Assembly (NCBI GenBank): GCA_013141435.1
Contig: JABFQZ010000040.1
Location: 1-64,000 of the forward strand
Length of the DNA stretch: 64,000 nucleotides
From: Ferruginibacter sp.
GTDB lineage: Bacteria > Bacteroidota > Bacteroidia > Chitinophagales > Chitinophagaceae
Direction of reading: 5' to 3'
Shown here piece by piece: positions 16,051 to 25,174 of this stretch. Every line of letters begins with the position of its first letter. The first letter of the stretch is position 1. The position numbers and the translations under genes were made by a program. The notes under the pieces are model-generated. The model saw nothing but the letters and a program-made list of their open reading frames with translations, did not search any database and was not told the DNA's origin.

Positions 16051-17580
16051 TTATTTATTATTTTGTAAAAACAATTTCCATTCATCTAACATTTTTCCTT
16101 TTAGTACTCTAGGAAATTTGTGTTGTCCACCAACTTTACCTTTGTGTATCATAAAATCCATAAATGTTTTTTCGGGGAGCACATTTACTGTTATCGATTT
16201 TAATGCATGATTTCTTTCTACAATATAATCATCATTTAATGTTTTTATATTTTCATCTAAAAGTGTAGCGAATTTAATAGGATCTATATTATCGTCAGAT
16301 GCAATGTACCACTCATGTGCAAAAAAATTGCCACAAGGCACCCCGGTTACTGTAAATTCTTGTACAATTACATTCATTTCATTGGAAGTAAGCTCTATGG
16401 CACAGTTCATATTATCTACGCTCAAATGCTCGCCTACCATACTTAAAAAATGTTTTGTACGGCCTGTAATAATAATTTCGTTATGCTCTTTATTTACCAA
16501 TTTTACAGTATCACCTATGGCATAACGCCAGCAACCTGCATTAGTACTAATTAAAATAGCATAATCTTTATCTTCTTCTATTTCGTGTATCATTAAAGCC
16601 TCTGGCTCATTTACCATATTGCCATCAGCATCAAAATTTTTATCGTCGAAGGGCACAAATTCAAAAAAAATATTGTTGTTCAACGAAAGAGCCATTCCCC
16701 TTGTATCTTGCCTGTTTTGATAAGCCAAAAACCCTTCACTAGCTAAGTAGGTTTCTATATAAGTAATTGGTTTACCCAACAAAGTAGAAAACCCTTTTTT
16801 GTATGGCTCCATAGCCACGCCACCATGTACATAAAATGCTAAATTTGGCCAAATTTCATGTATGTTTTTAAGATTATACCTGTCAATAATTTTTTCTAAA
16901 CATATTTGCAACCAAGCTGGCACACCTACCAAAAAGCTAATATCCCAGTTTGGGGCATTTTCTACAATTTCGTCTAATTTTTTACTCCAATCTTTTTCTT
17001 TAGCAATTTTTCCTCCGGGTTTGTACATACCCATACCCCTAAACCAAAACGGAATATTTTTTTGTTGTATTCCACTTAAATCGCCAGCAAAATATGTAGC
17101 TCCTTTTTGTAGCTGAGTACTTCCACCAAGTATAAGCCAACCTTTACTAAAAGAGCTTTTTGGGATATTTTCAAATTTTGCAAAACCCATTAATTGTTTA
17201 AAACTTGTAATGGTGTTGCTTCTTATTAATTCTTTTGTAATAGGAATATATTTGCTTGCTGCTTCGCTAGTACCACTACTAAGGGCAAAATATTTTATTA
17301 CTCCTGGCCAACAAACATCTGGTACACCTTCGAGTGTTTTATACCACCATTGGTTATATATTTTTTCGTAATTATAAGTAGGCACATGTTGTTGAAAAAC
17401 CTTGCCGGGGTGTTTACTTAATAAAATTTCATCGAATTTATATTGTTGGCCAAACTGGGTAAAACGGGCTCTTTTTAATAATTTTTTTAGTACATTTATT
17501 TGTTGCCTACGGGCATCGCTTACAGGTAGCCGAAGCGCTTTAGTAATAGATAGAGGTAATTTAATATCAAAAATTGCCAT
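16051..17580 (-). CDS. GH3-family protein (acyl-acid amido synthetase-like)
   Basis: 509 residues from the ATG at 17578-17580 (MAIFDIKLPLSITKALRLPV). The ANL-like adenylating fold of plant GH3 enzymes is visible: FALSSGTSEAASKYIPIT (phosphate-binding loop), YIETYLASEGFLAYQ, CWRYAIGDTVKLVN, and IIITGRTKHFLSMVGEHLS at the hinge. Plant members conjugate amino acids to hormone acids; the Bacteroidota homologues are widespread but, to my knowledge, without an established substrate. Full length, no lesions. A TATATTTG box lies 23 nt upstream of the ATG. Confidence 0.9.
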   Translation of the reverse strand: MAIFDIKLPLSITKALRLPVSDARRQQINVLKKLLKRARFTQFGQQYKFDEILLSKHPGKVFQQHVPTYNYEKIYNQWWYKTLEGVPDVCWPGVIKYFALSSGTSEAASKYIPITKELIRSNTITSFKQLMGFAKFENIPKSSFSKGWLILGGSTQLQKGATYFAGDLSGIQQKNIPFWFRGMGMYKPGGKIAKEKDWSKKLDEIVENAPNWDISFLVGVPAWLQICLEKIIDRYNLKNIHEIWPNLAFYVHGGVAMEPYKKGFSTLLGKPITYIETYLASEGFLAYQNRQDTRGMALSLNNNIFFEFVPFDDKNFDADGNMVNEPEALMIHEIEEDKDYAILISTNAGCWRYAIGDTVKLVNKEHNEIIITGRTKHFLSMVGEHLSVDNMNCAIELTSNEMNVIVQEFTVTGVPCGNFFAHEWYIASDDNIDPIKFATLLDENIKTLNDDYIVERNHALKSITVNVLPEKTFMDFMIHKGKVGGQHKFPRVLKGKMLDEWKLFLQNNK

Positions 17581-17603
17581 ATATGCACTAGTGTTGGGGT
17601 TAA

Positions 17604-17611
17604 CAAATATA
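17604..17611 (-). promoter_or_regulatory. -7 box TATATTTG for GH3
   Basis: Exact TAnnTTTG on the minus strand, 23 nt upstream of the GH3 ATG; no clear -33 element. Confidence 0.42.
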
Positions 17612-17830
17612 GTTAATATACATGTTTTAAGCAAGAAATAACGAAGTTAACTATAGTAAAACATTAACCTAGTGCAGAAAAGTTACTACAAAACTTTAAT
17701 ATGTACAACTACAATTTAATACACTAAAAGGTTGCACATTTGTATTATCCAAGAAAAACCAAATGCTTTAAAACCAATATGTAATAAAGCGTTTCAATAT
17801 CCATTAAAAAGTCGTACAGTATTTCTATGA

Positions 17831-17857
17831 AAGCCTTCCTGATCAGAAGGCTTTTTT
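17831..17857 (+). terminator. Terminator-like hairpin upstream of the MFS gene
   Basis: Arms AAGCCTTC (17831-17838) and GAAGGCTT (17846-17853), 7-nt loop, then a T-run. It precedes a plus-strand gene start by about 45 bp and no plus-strand gene ends upstream, so it may be an attenuator or terminate an unseen small transcript. Confidence 0.6.
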
Positions 17858-17902
17858 GTGGGTTTAACATTTTTAAAGCACTACTTTTATAAAAAAAAGC
17901 AG

Positions 17903-19066
17903 TTGAAAATTATTACACGTACCGTTTGGTTATTGTCATTTGTTAGTTTGTTTACCGATATGGCAAGCGAAATGCTTTATCCAATAATGCCTATTTATTT
18001 AAAATCTATTGGGTTTTCTGTAATTATTATTGGAGTATTAGAGGGGTTGGCGGAGGCTGTAGCAGGGTTTAGTAAAGGGTATTTTGGTAATATGTCGGAC
18101 AACTTTGGCAAACGATTACCCTTTGTACAAATTGGATATGGTTTAAGCGCTTTATCGAAACCATTAATGCCCTTTTTTGTAAATCCACTATGGGTATTTT
18201 TTGTGAGAACCACAGATAGAATAGGAAAAGGAATACGAACAGGTGCTAGAGATGCGTTACTTTCTGAAGAGGCTACACAAAGTACAAAAGCAAGTGTTTT
18301 TGGATTTCATAGATCTATGGATACATTGGGGGCTGTAATTGGTCCCATATTAGCACTTTTGTTTTTATATTATTACCCTCAAAAATATACCACCTTATTT
18401 TTTATTGCATTTTTACCAGGTTGTGCAGCAATAGCCGCTAGTTTTTTAATAAAAGAAAAAATAAAAATTAAGCAACAAAAAAAAATACATTTTTTTTCGT
18501 TTATAGATTATTGGAAAAAAGCTACACCGCAGTACCGCAAAGTGGCTATTGGCTTATTGGCTTTTGCATTATTTAATAGCTCCGACATTTTTTTATTATT
18601 GCAAGCAAAACAAGCTGGGTTAAGCGATGTTTTTGTAATTGGGTTGTATATTTTTTATAATTTGGTTTATGCATTATCAGCTTATCCGTTAGGTGCTATT
18701 GCAGATAAACTTGGGTTTAAAAACATATTAATTGTAGGCTTTGTTTTATTTGGAATTGTATATTTAGGCATGGGAGTTAGCTCAAATAAAATGCTAATTT
18801 TTGCAATGTTTTTTTTGTATGGATTGTATGCAGCCGCTACCGAAGGTGTAGCAAAAGCATGGCTCAGTAATCTTTGTAAAAAAGAAGAAACAGCTACAGC
18901 AATAGGCGCTTATGCTAGCTTTCAGAGTGTTTTTAGTATGCTTTCTAGTAGTGGAGCTGGTGTAATTTGGTATTGTTTTGGTGCTAGTGCAACATTTATT
19001 TTATCGGCAATAGCAACATTATTTATTGTTGGTTATTTTTTATTTTTTGTAAAAAATAAAAGTTAA
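17903..19066 (+). CDS. MFS transporter
   Basis: Major facilitator superfamily protein with about 12 helices, 387 residues from a TTG at 17903 (MKIITRTVWLLSFVSLFTDMASEMLYPIMPIYL). The A-motif-like loop GYFGNMSDNFGKRLPF lies between helices 2 and 3, and VRTTDRIGKGIRTGARDALLS is characteristic of a bacterial MFS subgroup. An upstream in-frame GTG at 17858 falls in the hairpin T-run and is less likely. The substrate cannot be predicted. It ends 1 bp before the convergent DUF2461 gene. Confidence 0.87.
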   Translation: MKIITRTVWLLSFVSLFTDMASEMLYPIMPIYLKSIGFSVIIIGVLEGLAEAVAGFSKGYFGNMSDNFGKRLPFVQIGYGLSALSKPLMPFFVNPLWVFFVRTTDRIGKGIRTGARDALLSEEATQSTKASVFGFHRSMDTLGAVIGPILALLFLYYYPQKYTTLFFIAFLPGCAAIAASFLIKEKIKIKQQKKIHFFSFIDYWKKATPQYRKVAIGLLAFALFNSSDIFLLLQAKQAGLSDVFVIGLYIFYNLVYALSAYPLGAIADKLGFKNILIVGFVLFGIVYLGMGVSSNKMLIFAMFFLYGLYAAATEGVAKAWLSNLCKKEETATAIGAYASFQSVFSMLSSSGAGVIWYCFGASATFILSAIATLFIVGYFLFFVKNKS

Positions 19067-19067
19067 T

Positions 19068-19727
19068 TTATTCGGCTTCGTTTAAAAAATCTAACATTGG
19101 TTTTACTGTAATAAAAATATTTACAATTGTTTTTACAAAATCCTTATCTATCATTTCAGTATCTAATATTTTTTTTCTTACAATAAAGCTTTTTAACTTT
19201 AAAAATTCAATTGCAGGATTATTTTCATCATAACCTTTCGGTGGCCGTTGTAAAATATTTTCTTGGCTTAAACCAGTTTCAAAAGTTGTTTTAAATTTTT
19301 TGGAAGAAATTATTTTTTTCCAATCATTAAAATTGTAATCTATTTCTTGCCTTACGGCGGCAAGTTTTTTTGCCTCAGGCGACCAATAACCAGCACCAAC
19401 AAATGCAACATCTGGTTCTATATGTACATAAAACCCCGATTTATCCGAATTTTTTCCACCCTTGGAAAAAATGCAAGACATGTTACTTTTATAAGGTGCT
19501 TTGTCTTTAGAAAAACGCACATCTCTGTTTATACGAAATGTACAATCTTTTGCTAGCAACTGCCCAATTTCAGAATCATGCTGCCCAATAGCTATTATTA
19601 ATTTTTCTGTAATTTGCTTTATATCTTCTTTAGCAAATTCGTATTTTTTTCGGTTGGCTTCAAACCATTCTTTATTATTATTTTTCTTTAATTCGGCAAG
19701 AAATTGAAGTGTTGTTTTTTGTATCAT
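19068..19727 (-). CDS. DUF2461 family protein
   Basis: 219 residues from the ATG at 19725-19727 (MIQKTTLQFLAELKKNNNKEWFEANRKKYE). The start NNNKEWFxxNRxxYE, the middle FRINRDVRFSKDKAPYKSNM and GFYVHIEPDVAFVGAGYWSP are the signature blocks of DUF2461 (TIGR02453-like). It appears soluble, with no signal peptide. The biochemical function of the family is unknown to me. It is a single gene convergent with the MFS transporter. Confidence 0.9.
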   Translation of the reverse strand: MIQKTTLQFLAELKKNNNKEWFEANRKKYEFAKEDIKQITEKLIIAIGQHDSEIGQLLAKDCTFRINRDVRFSKDKAPYKSNMSCIFSKGGKNSDKSGFYVHIEPDVAFVGAGYWSPEAKKLAAVRQEIDYNFNDWKKIISSKKFKTTFETGLSQENILQRPPKGYDENNPAIEFLKLKSFIVRKKILDTEMIDKDFVKTIVNIFITVKPMLDFLNEAE

Positions 19728-19784
19728 AAATAACAAGTGTTTGCAATTAGCTATTGTTTAATTTTCGTTTTTAAAAGTAAAGTA

Positions 19785-21896
19785 TTAACCATTCACCAAT
19801 TCTATAAACTCATCTTCACTAATAATATTTATAGTTTGTATTTTTTTTGCTTTTTCTAATTTACTTCCTGCATCTTCGCCTACTACTAAGTAATTTAATT
19901 TACTACTTACACCACTCAATATTTTACCAGCTTTTTCTTCTACCATTGCCTCGGCATCGCTCCTTTTTAATTTATTTAATGTACCTGTAAATAAAAATGT
20001 TTGTCCACTTAAGCCACCTTCGGCAATTTCTTTTTTTATAGACTTCATTTGCAACCCCAAAGCCTGTAAGTGTTTTAGCATTATTATATTATCTTCATTT
20101 TTAAAAAAAGCAGTAATACTATCCGCTACTTTTACACCTACATCGTCCATTTTTTTTAGTTCATCTATGTTTTTTGTTGATAACTCAAAAATATCATCTA
20201 TGTTTCTTACCAAAGTTTTGGCAGTGTTTTCGCCTACATATCTTATACCCAAACCATAAATTAATCGATGCAAAGGTTGTTGTTTTGATGCCTCAATACC
20301 ATCTATTAAATTAACTATAGATTTTTCGCCAAAGCCCTCAATACCAATAAACATGGTATCATTTAATTTATAAATACTAGGTACATTTTTTATAATGCCC
20401 ATAGTATAAAATTTACGCACATTTGCTTCGCCAAAACTTTTTATATCCATTGCATCTTTACTCACAAAATGTATAATACGCTCTACAACTTGCGCTTCGC
20501 AATTTATATTTACACAGCGCCAAACAGCTTCGCCATTTGGCCTTACAAGTGTATCGTTGCACATTGGGCAATGTGTAGGAAATTCGATGTTTTTTTCTTC
20601 CCCTGTTCTTAACTCTGGTAAAGATTTTACTATTTGTGGTATTACATCGCCACTACGTTCTATCAAAATAGTATCGCCTATTTTTAAGTTTTTTTCTTTA
20701 ATATAATCTTCATTATGTATTGATATACTTGTTACAGTAACACCGCCAACTTGTGATGCAGCAATTTTTGCTACAGGTGTTACAGCACCTGTACGCCCTA
20801 GCTGAAAATCGACAGCCAGTAATTTACTTGTAGCTTGCCTTGCTTTAAATTTATACGCAATAGCCCAACGAGGATGGTGAGATGTCATTCCTAATTTATC
20901 TTGCAAAGCAATATCGTTTACCTTTATTACCATACCGTCTATTTCATAAGGTAAAGCATCTCTTCCTACTTCAAATTCATTTATATATTTTATTACTTCG
21001 GCAATACCATGCGTTACTTTCATTTCTTTTTTAGGAGATTTGAAACCAAGTTGCCATAACATTTCCAAAAAGCCAGAGTGTGTAGTTGGTAAATTGTAAA
21101 TTGGCTTTTTAGCTTCCTCCAACGACTCTTTTCCAACAAAAGAATAACTTACATGATACAAAAAAGCTTCCAAATTTCTTTTTGCAACAAGGGTAGAATC
21201 TTTCATACGAAGTGTTCCTGCTGCTGCATTGCGAGGGTTGGCCATTGGTGGCAACCCCTCTTCTATTAGCCCATTGTTGTATTTTGCAAAATTGCTTTTA
21301 TTTATCAAAACCTCTCCTCGTATTTCTATTTGCTCTATACCAAATAATGATAATTTTGCTTTGAGAGGTATCGAACGTATTTGATAAATGTTTGGGGTTA
21401 TATCGTCCCCAACTTCACCATCACCTCTTGTTATTCCTTTTAAAAGCGTATCATTTTCATACACCAACGAAATGCTAGCACCATCAAATTTAGGCTCTAT
21501 ACAATATTCAATATTTTCGATACCAGAAAGCTCTCTTACCTTTCTATCAAAATCTATTAAGTCATCGGCGCTATACGAATTATCTAAAGACAACATGGGT
21601 ACAAGGTGTTGTACCTTTGGAAAGTTTTTTATTAAACCAACTCCTACTCTTTGTGTAGGGGAATCTTTTGTAATACACAGAGGGTTTGCAGCTTCAAATG
21701 TTTGTAATTTTTTAAAAATTGTATCATACTCAAAATCAGTAATTACTGGGTCGCTTTCTACATAATACCTATGCTCATGAAAACGTAAAATATTGCGCAA
21801 TTCTTCAATATTATCAATGGTTATTTCTCCATCAGAAAATGAGAGCCATTTTATAGAATCTTGTTGTAGGGTTTTAACCTGTGTTGCATTAAACAT
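19785..21896 (-). CDS. ligA: NAD-dependent DNA ligase LigA
   Basis: Essential replicative ligase using NAD to seal nicks. 703 residues in the usual order: Ia domain (HRYYVESDPVITDFEYD), adenylation domain with nucleotidyl-accepting Lys136 in IEPKFDGASISL, OB fold, zinc finger with the four Cys at CPMCN...WRCVNINCEAQ, HhH domain (GIEGFGEKSIVNLIDGI), and a C-terminal BRCT (GLSGQTFLFTGTLNKLKRSDAE). The ATG is at 21894-21896. It depends on the NAD made by genes clustered around the candidate origin. Confidence 0.98.
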   Translation of the reverse strand: MFNATQVKTLQQDSIKWLSFSDGEITIDNIEELRNILRFHEHRYYVESDPVITDFEYDTIFKKLQTFEAANPLCITKDSPTQRVGVGLIKNFPKVQHLVPMLSLDNSYSADDLIDFDRKVRELSGIENIEYCIEPKFDGASISLVYENDTLLKGITRGDGEVGDDITPNIYQIRSIPLKAKLSLFGIEQIEIRGEVLINKSNFAKYNNGLIEEGLPPMANPRNAAAGTLRMKDSTLVAKRNLEAFLYHVSYSFVGKESLEEAKKPIYNLPTTHSGFLEMLWQLGFKSPKKEMKVTHGIAEVIKYINEFEVGRDALPYEIDGMVIKVNDIALQDKLGMTSHHPRWAIAYKFKARQATSKLLAVDFQLGRTGAVTPVAKIAASQVGGVTVTSISIHNEDYIKEKNLKIGDTILIERSGDVIPQIVKSLPELRTGEEKNIEFPTHCPMCNDTLVRPNGEAVWRCVNINCEAQVVERIIHFVSKDAMDIKSFGEANVRKFYTMGIIKNVPSIYKLNDTMFIGIEGFGEKSIVNLIDGIEASKQQPLHRLIYGLGIRYVGENTAKTLVRNIDDIFELSTKNIDELKKMDDVGVKVADSITAFFKNEDNIIMLKHLQALGLQMKSIKKEIAEGGLSGQTFLFTGTLNKLKRSDAEAMVEEKAGKILSGVSSKLNYLVVGEDAGSKLEKAKKIQTINIISEDEFIELVNG

Positions 21897-21952
21897 AACT
21901 GCAATTTAACAATGGATATTTTAATTTCTATTAATTTAAAAAAAATGTAAAA

Positions 21953-21982
21953 AAAAACTATCCATAATTATAGATAGTTTTT
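21953..21982 (-). terminator. Hairpin terminator between small secreted protein gene and ligA
   Basis: Arms AAAAACTATC and GATAGTTTTT flank a short AT-rich loop that is itself nearly palindromic. A and T runs on both sides mean it could work in either direction; the relevant role is ending the minus-strand transcript of the 22002-22289 gene. Confidence 0.7.
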
Positions 21983-22001
21983 ATGAAAATATATTTTAGT
22001 A

Positions 22002-22289
22002 TTATTTCTTTTTATTTTTTTTATACCTCATATCTGGTGTACCATCTGCCTTTTTTGGGCCACTGGTAGTTGTGTTTGCTTTATAGCGCTTATCCGGAGT
22101 GCCGTCTGCTTTAAGTTTTACACCTGTAGGACTTGTTGTTACAGTGGTTGATTTTGTAGATGTTGGCACCGTTGCACTTGTTTTTGTGGTAGATGCAGGC
22201 TTTACTTTAGGCACTGAAGTTTCTGTTTTGGTTTGAGCACTCACAATACTTGAAAACCCAATAGCTAATACAAATAGTATTTTTTTCAT
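22002..22289 (-). CDS. Small secreted protein with two KADGTPDxRYK repeats
   Basis: 95 residues. A signal peptide (MKKILFVLAIGFSSIVSAQ) is followed by a Thr/Ser/Lys/Pro-rich linker lacking any hydrophobic core, then two copies of an 11-residue motif, KADGTPDKRYK (60-70) and KADGTPDMRYK (80-90), and a poly-Lys/Asn tail. The mature protein is very basic and probably disordered in the periplasm or outside the cell. I do not know a function; similar DGTPDxRYK motifs occur in short Bacteroidota proteins from memory. It has its own terminator and lies upstream of ligA. Confidence 0.75.
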   Translation of the reverse strand: MKKILFVLAIGFSSIVSAQTKTETSVPKVKPASTTKTSATVPTSTKSTTVTTSPTGVKLKADGTPDKRYKANTTTSGPKKADGTPDMRYKKNKKK

Positions 22290-22379
22290 AAAAAATATTT
22301 TAGAAAATAAAATTACAGTAAAAAATTTATTTTGTATTTTACAATGATAATATTAACGCTAAAATAATTGTTAATTAGC

Positions 22380-22387
22380 TATTTTTG
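22380..22387 (+). promoter_or_regulatory. -7 box TATTTTTG, 4 nt from amidohydrolase ATG
   Basis: Exact TAnnTTTG ending 4 nt before the ATG at 22392. Supports that ATG over an in-frame TTG upstream at 22368, and suggests a leaderless mRNA. Confidence 0.5.
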
Positions 22388-22391
22388 GAAC

Positions 22392-24029
22392 ATGATAAAC
22401 ATTAAATTTTTTTTTACAACACTACTTTTAATGTTGCTTTTTGTTAGCTGTGCAAAAAATAAAGTGTCTTTAATAATTAGCAATGCTAAAATTTACACGG
22501 TAGATTCTGTTTTTACAACAGCAACAGCAATGGCTATAAATAATGGTAAAATTGTAGCAGTAGGTAATAATGTTGATATTCAAACAAAGTATTCATCATT
22601 AAACAATATAGATGCAAAAGGTAATATAATTTTCCCTGGGTTTATAGATGCCCATTGCCACTTTACAGGTTTTGCTACCGATATGTGGAAATGCGATTTA
22701 ACAGGTACAAAATCTTTTGCCGAAATTATTGATAAAATAAAAACATATAGCAAAAATGCACCAATGCAATGGTTATATGGAAGAGGTTGGGATCAAAACG
22801 ATTGGAAAGTAAAACAATTTCCTAATAAAGAAATATTAGACAATCTTTTTCCTGACCGTCCGGTGTTTATAAAACGTATAGACGGCCATGCAGCATTGCT
22901 AAATCAAAAAGCATTGGAGCTTTCGGGCATTACAATAAATACAAAAATAAACGGCGGCGAAATAGAAATAAAAAACGGAAAACTAACAGGAATTTTAATA
23001 GATAAAGCAATGGATTTTGCAGAAAAAGCAATACCAACCATAGATGATACATTGGCAAAAAAGTATTATTTAGATGCACAAAATTATTGTTTTGCAGCAG
23101 GGCTTACAGGTGTACATGACTGTGGTATAAATGAGCACACCGTTTCACTAATACAAGATGCGCAACAAAACAATGGATTAAAAATGAAAATTTTTGCCTT
23201 GCTTACCGATGATACAACTTACTATGATAAATGGATAAAAAAAGGGCCACTTAAAACAGAAAGGTTGCATGTAGGTGGGTTTAAATTTTATGCCGATGGA
23301 GCACTTGGAAGTAGAGGTGCATGTATGCTACACGATTATGAAGATAAAAAAAACTGGAAAGGGTTTTTGTTAGAAACAGAAACACACTTTAAAACAGCTG
23401 CAAATCTTTTAGCCAATAGTAATTTACAAATGTGTACACATGCTATTGGCGATAGTGGTAATAGAACAATTTTAAAAATTTATGCCGATGCATTAAAAGG
23501 AAAAAATAACAAACGCTGGCGTATAGAGCATGCACAAGTAATAGACGCTTCAGATTTTCATTACTTTACCGATTACAATATTATACCATCGGTACAACCA
23601 ACACATGCCACTAGTGATATGTATTGGGCACAAGAAAGAGTAGGTGCTACACAAATAAAAACATCATATGCTTATAAGCAATTATTACAAACAAACTTTT
23701 GGATGCCACTTGGTACCGATTTTCCGGTAGAGTATATTGAGCCTATTAAAACATTTTATGCTGCTGTTACAAGGCAAGATGGTAAAGGGTTTCCTGCAAA
23801 TGGTTTTCAGATAGAAAATGCCCTTACCCGAAAAGAAACAATTTATGGAATGACAATATGGGCAGCAAAAGCTGCGTTTGAGGAAAATGAAAAAGGGAGC
23901 ATTGAAGTTGGCAAAGCTGCTGATTTTATTATGTTGGATACAGATTTAATTACTTGTGATAAAAGCAAAATATTAAGTACTAAAATTTTAAGCACATGGA
24001 TAAATGGAGAAATCGTTTTTGGAAAATAA
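22392..24029 (+). CDS. Lipoprotein amidohydrolase, YtcJ-like
   Basis: 545 residues. An N-terminal lipoprotein signal with lipobox-like LLFVSC places it in the periplasm or outer membrane. The metal-dependent amidohydrolase fold follows: GFIDAHCHFTGFA (first HxH), WLYGRGWDQNDWKVKQFPNKEILDNLFPDRPVF, RIDGHAALLNQKALELSGI, FYADGALGSRGACM, the CTHAIGDSGNR His, EHAQVI, and LGTDFPVEYIEPIKTFYAAVTRQD. This is the Amidohydro_3/YtcJ group, whose natural substrates are mostly unassigned. The next gene starts 26 bp downstream and may be cotranscribed. Confidence 0.9.
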   Translation: MINIKFFFTTLLLMLLFVSCAKNKVSLIISNAKIYTVDSVFTTATAMAINNGKIVAVGNNVDIQTKYSSLNNIDAKGNIIFPGFIDAHCHFTGFATDMWKCDLTGTKSFAEIIDKIKTYSKNAPMQWLYGRGWDQNDWKVKQFPNKEILDNLFPDRPVFIKRIDGHAALLNQKALELSGITINTKINGGEIEIKNGKLTGILIDKAMDFAEKAIPTIDDTLAKKYYLDAQNYCFAAGLTGVHDCGINEHTVSLIQDAQQNNGLKMKIFALLTDDTTYYDKWIKKGPLKTERLHVGGFKFYADGALGSRGACMLHDYEDKKNWKGFLLETETHFKTAANLLANSNLQMCTHAIGDSGNRTILKIYADALKGKNNKRWRIEHAQVIDASDFHYFTDYNIIPSVQPTHATSDMYWAQERVGATQIKTSYAYKQLLQTNFWMPLGTDFPVEYIEPIKTFYAAVTRQDGKGFPANGFQIENALTRKETIYGMTIWAAKAAFEENEKGSIEVGKAADFIMLDTDLITCDKSKILSTKILSTWINGEIVFGK

Positions 24030-24055
24030 ATTTAGTACTTAAAAAATATTAGTTT

Positions 24056-25174
24056 TTGAAAATAGCCATAAACCATACAAATAAAATTAACGATTGGAGC
24101 CAAGCGTGGGATGAGTTTTTGCCCCAAAACCACCATTTAAAAAGTAATCACTTATTAGCATTTGAAAAGTCTAATTTGGATGATATAGAAAATAATTATT
24201 TGCAAGTTTTTTTGAAAGAAAAATTAATTGGAGTTGTTTATTTACAACAATTTTTGTTTCAACATAAACATTTAAATTTTAATAATGATAAACAGTTTAA
24301 ATCAAAGTTGATAAAGCTAGTTTTACCAAAACAATTGCCATTGTTGGTTTGTGGTCATTTGTTTAGAATTAATTTTCAAGGGTTTTATTTTAAGAATGAA
24401 TTACACAACAGCTTGGTTTTTGATGCAATAGAATTATTTAACAATAAAAAAAAATATAATCCATGTGGCATTATTCTAAAAGATTGCATTTCTATTTTTG
24501 TGGAACAAAAAAATAACCATACTAATTATAATTTTTTTGATGGTGATGTAACCATGGAAATACACAAACGGTTACACTGGAAAATATTTGACGATTACTT
24601 GAAAGATTTACATAAAAAATATTTTCAAAGAGCAAAAAAAATTATAAAAGCATTTGAAGGAATTGAGCAAAGAGCATTATTGGCAAAAGAAATTTTAGAA
24701 AATAAAGAAGCAATAGAAAAACTATATTGGAATGTTGTAAACAAACAAACTATAAAACTTGGTACAGTAAACGCAAATTACTTTTACGAACTAAAAAATG
24801 ATTTACAAGATAATTTTGAGTTTTATGCTTTGTATAAAAATGGCATAATGGTTGGCTTTTATACTTTTATTTTTTATGAAAAAGAAATGGAAACACATTT
24901 TATTGGATTAGACTATGAGGCAAACAAAATTAATAATATTTACTTTAATATTTTATTTTTTGGCATTAAAAAAATGATAGAACGGCAATGCACCAAGCTA
25001 GAGCTTGGCCGAACAGCTAAAGAAGCAAAAGTAAATGTAGGGGCTTTACCAAAGCAAATTTTTAATTATATAAATGTAAAAAATAAGCTTGCAAAAATTA
25101 CTTTAAATTATTTTTTAAAACGATTTAACACTGTAGAAGATAATAAACAAATGGAAAGAACACCTCTGAAATAA
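24056..25174 (+). CDS. GNAT/FemAB-like acyltransferase family protein
   Basis: 372 residues from a TTG at 24056. The C-terminal part looks like a BioF2/FemAB-type acetyltransferase domain: YFQRAKKIIKAFEGIE (family K.R..lrkA), a mid WNVVNKQTIKLGTVNANYFYELK, FEFYALYKNGIMVGFYTFIFYEKEMETHFIGLDY and KLELGRTAKEAKVNVGA. No signal peptide or membrane helix is visible. FemAB relatives transfer aminoacyl groups to peptidoglycan precursors and BioF2-like ones modify diverse amines; the target here is unknown. Convergent with the DEAD-box helicase, abutting its stop. Confidence 0.65.
   Translation: MKIAINHTNKINDWSQAWDEFLPQNHHLKSNHLLAFEKSNLDDIENNYLQVFLKEKLIGVVYLQQFLFQHKHLNFNNDKQFKSKLIKLVLPKQLPLLVCGHLFRINFQGFYFKNELHNSLVFDAIELFNNKKKYNPCGIILKDCISIFVEQKNNHTNYNFFDGDVTMEIHKRLHWKIFDDYLKDLHKKYFQRAKKIIKAFEGIEQRALLAKEILENKEAIEKLYWNVVNKQTIKLGTVNANYFYELKNDLQDNFEFYALYKNGIMVGFYTFIFYEKEMETHFIGLDYEANKINNIYFNILFFGIKKMIERQCTKLELGRTAKEAKVNVGALPKQIFNYINVKNKLAKITLNYFLKRFNTVEDNKQMERTPLK

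Larger units (their letters stand above)
17581..17902. other. 322-bp divergent intergenic region GH3/MFS
   Basis: Contains a -7 box for GH3 (17604-17611, minus) and a terminator-like hairpin near the MFS start (17831-17857). No ORF, tRNA or repeat array is seen in the remaining sequence. Confidence 0.6.
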
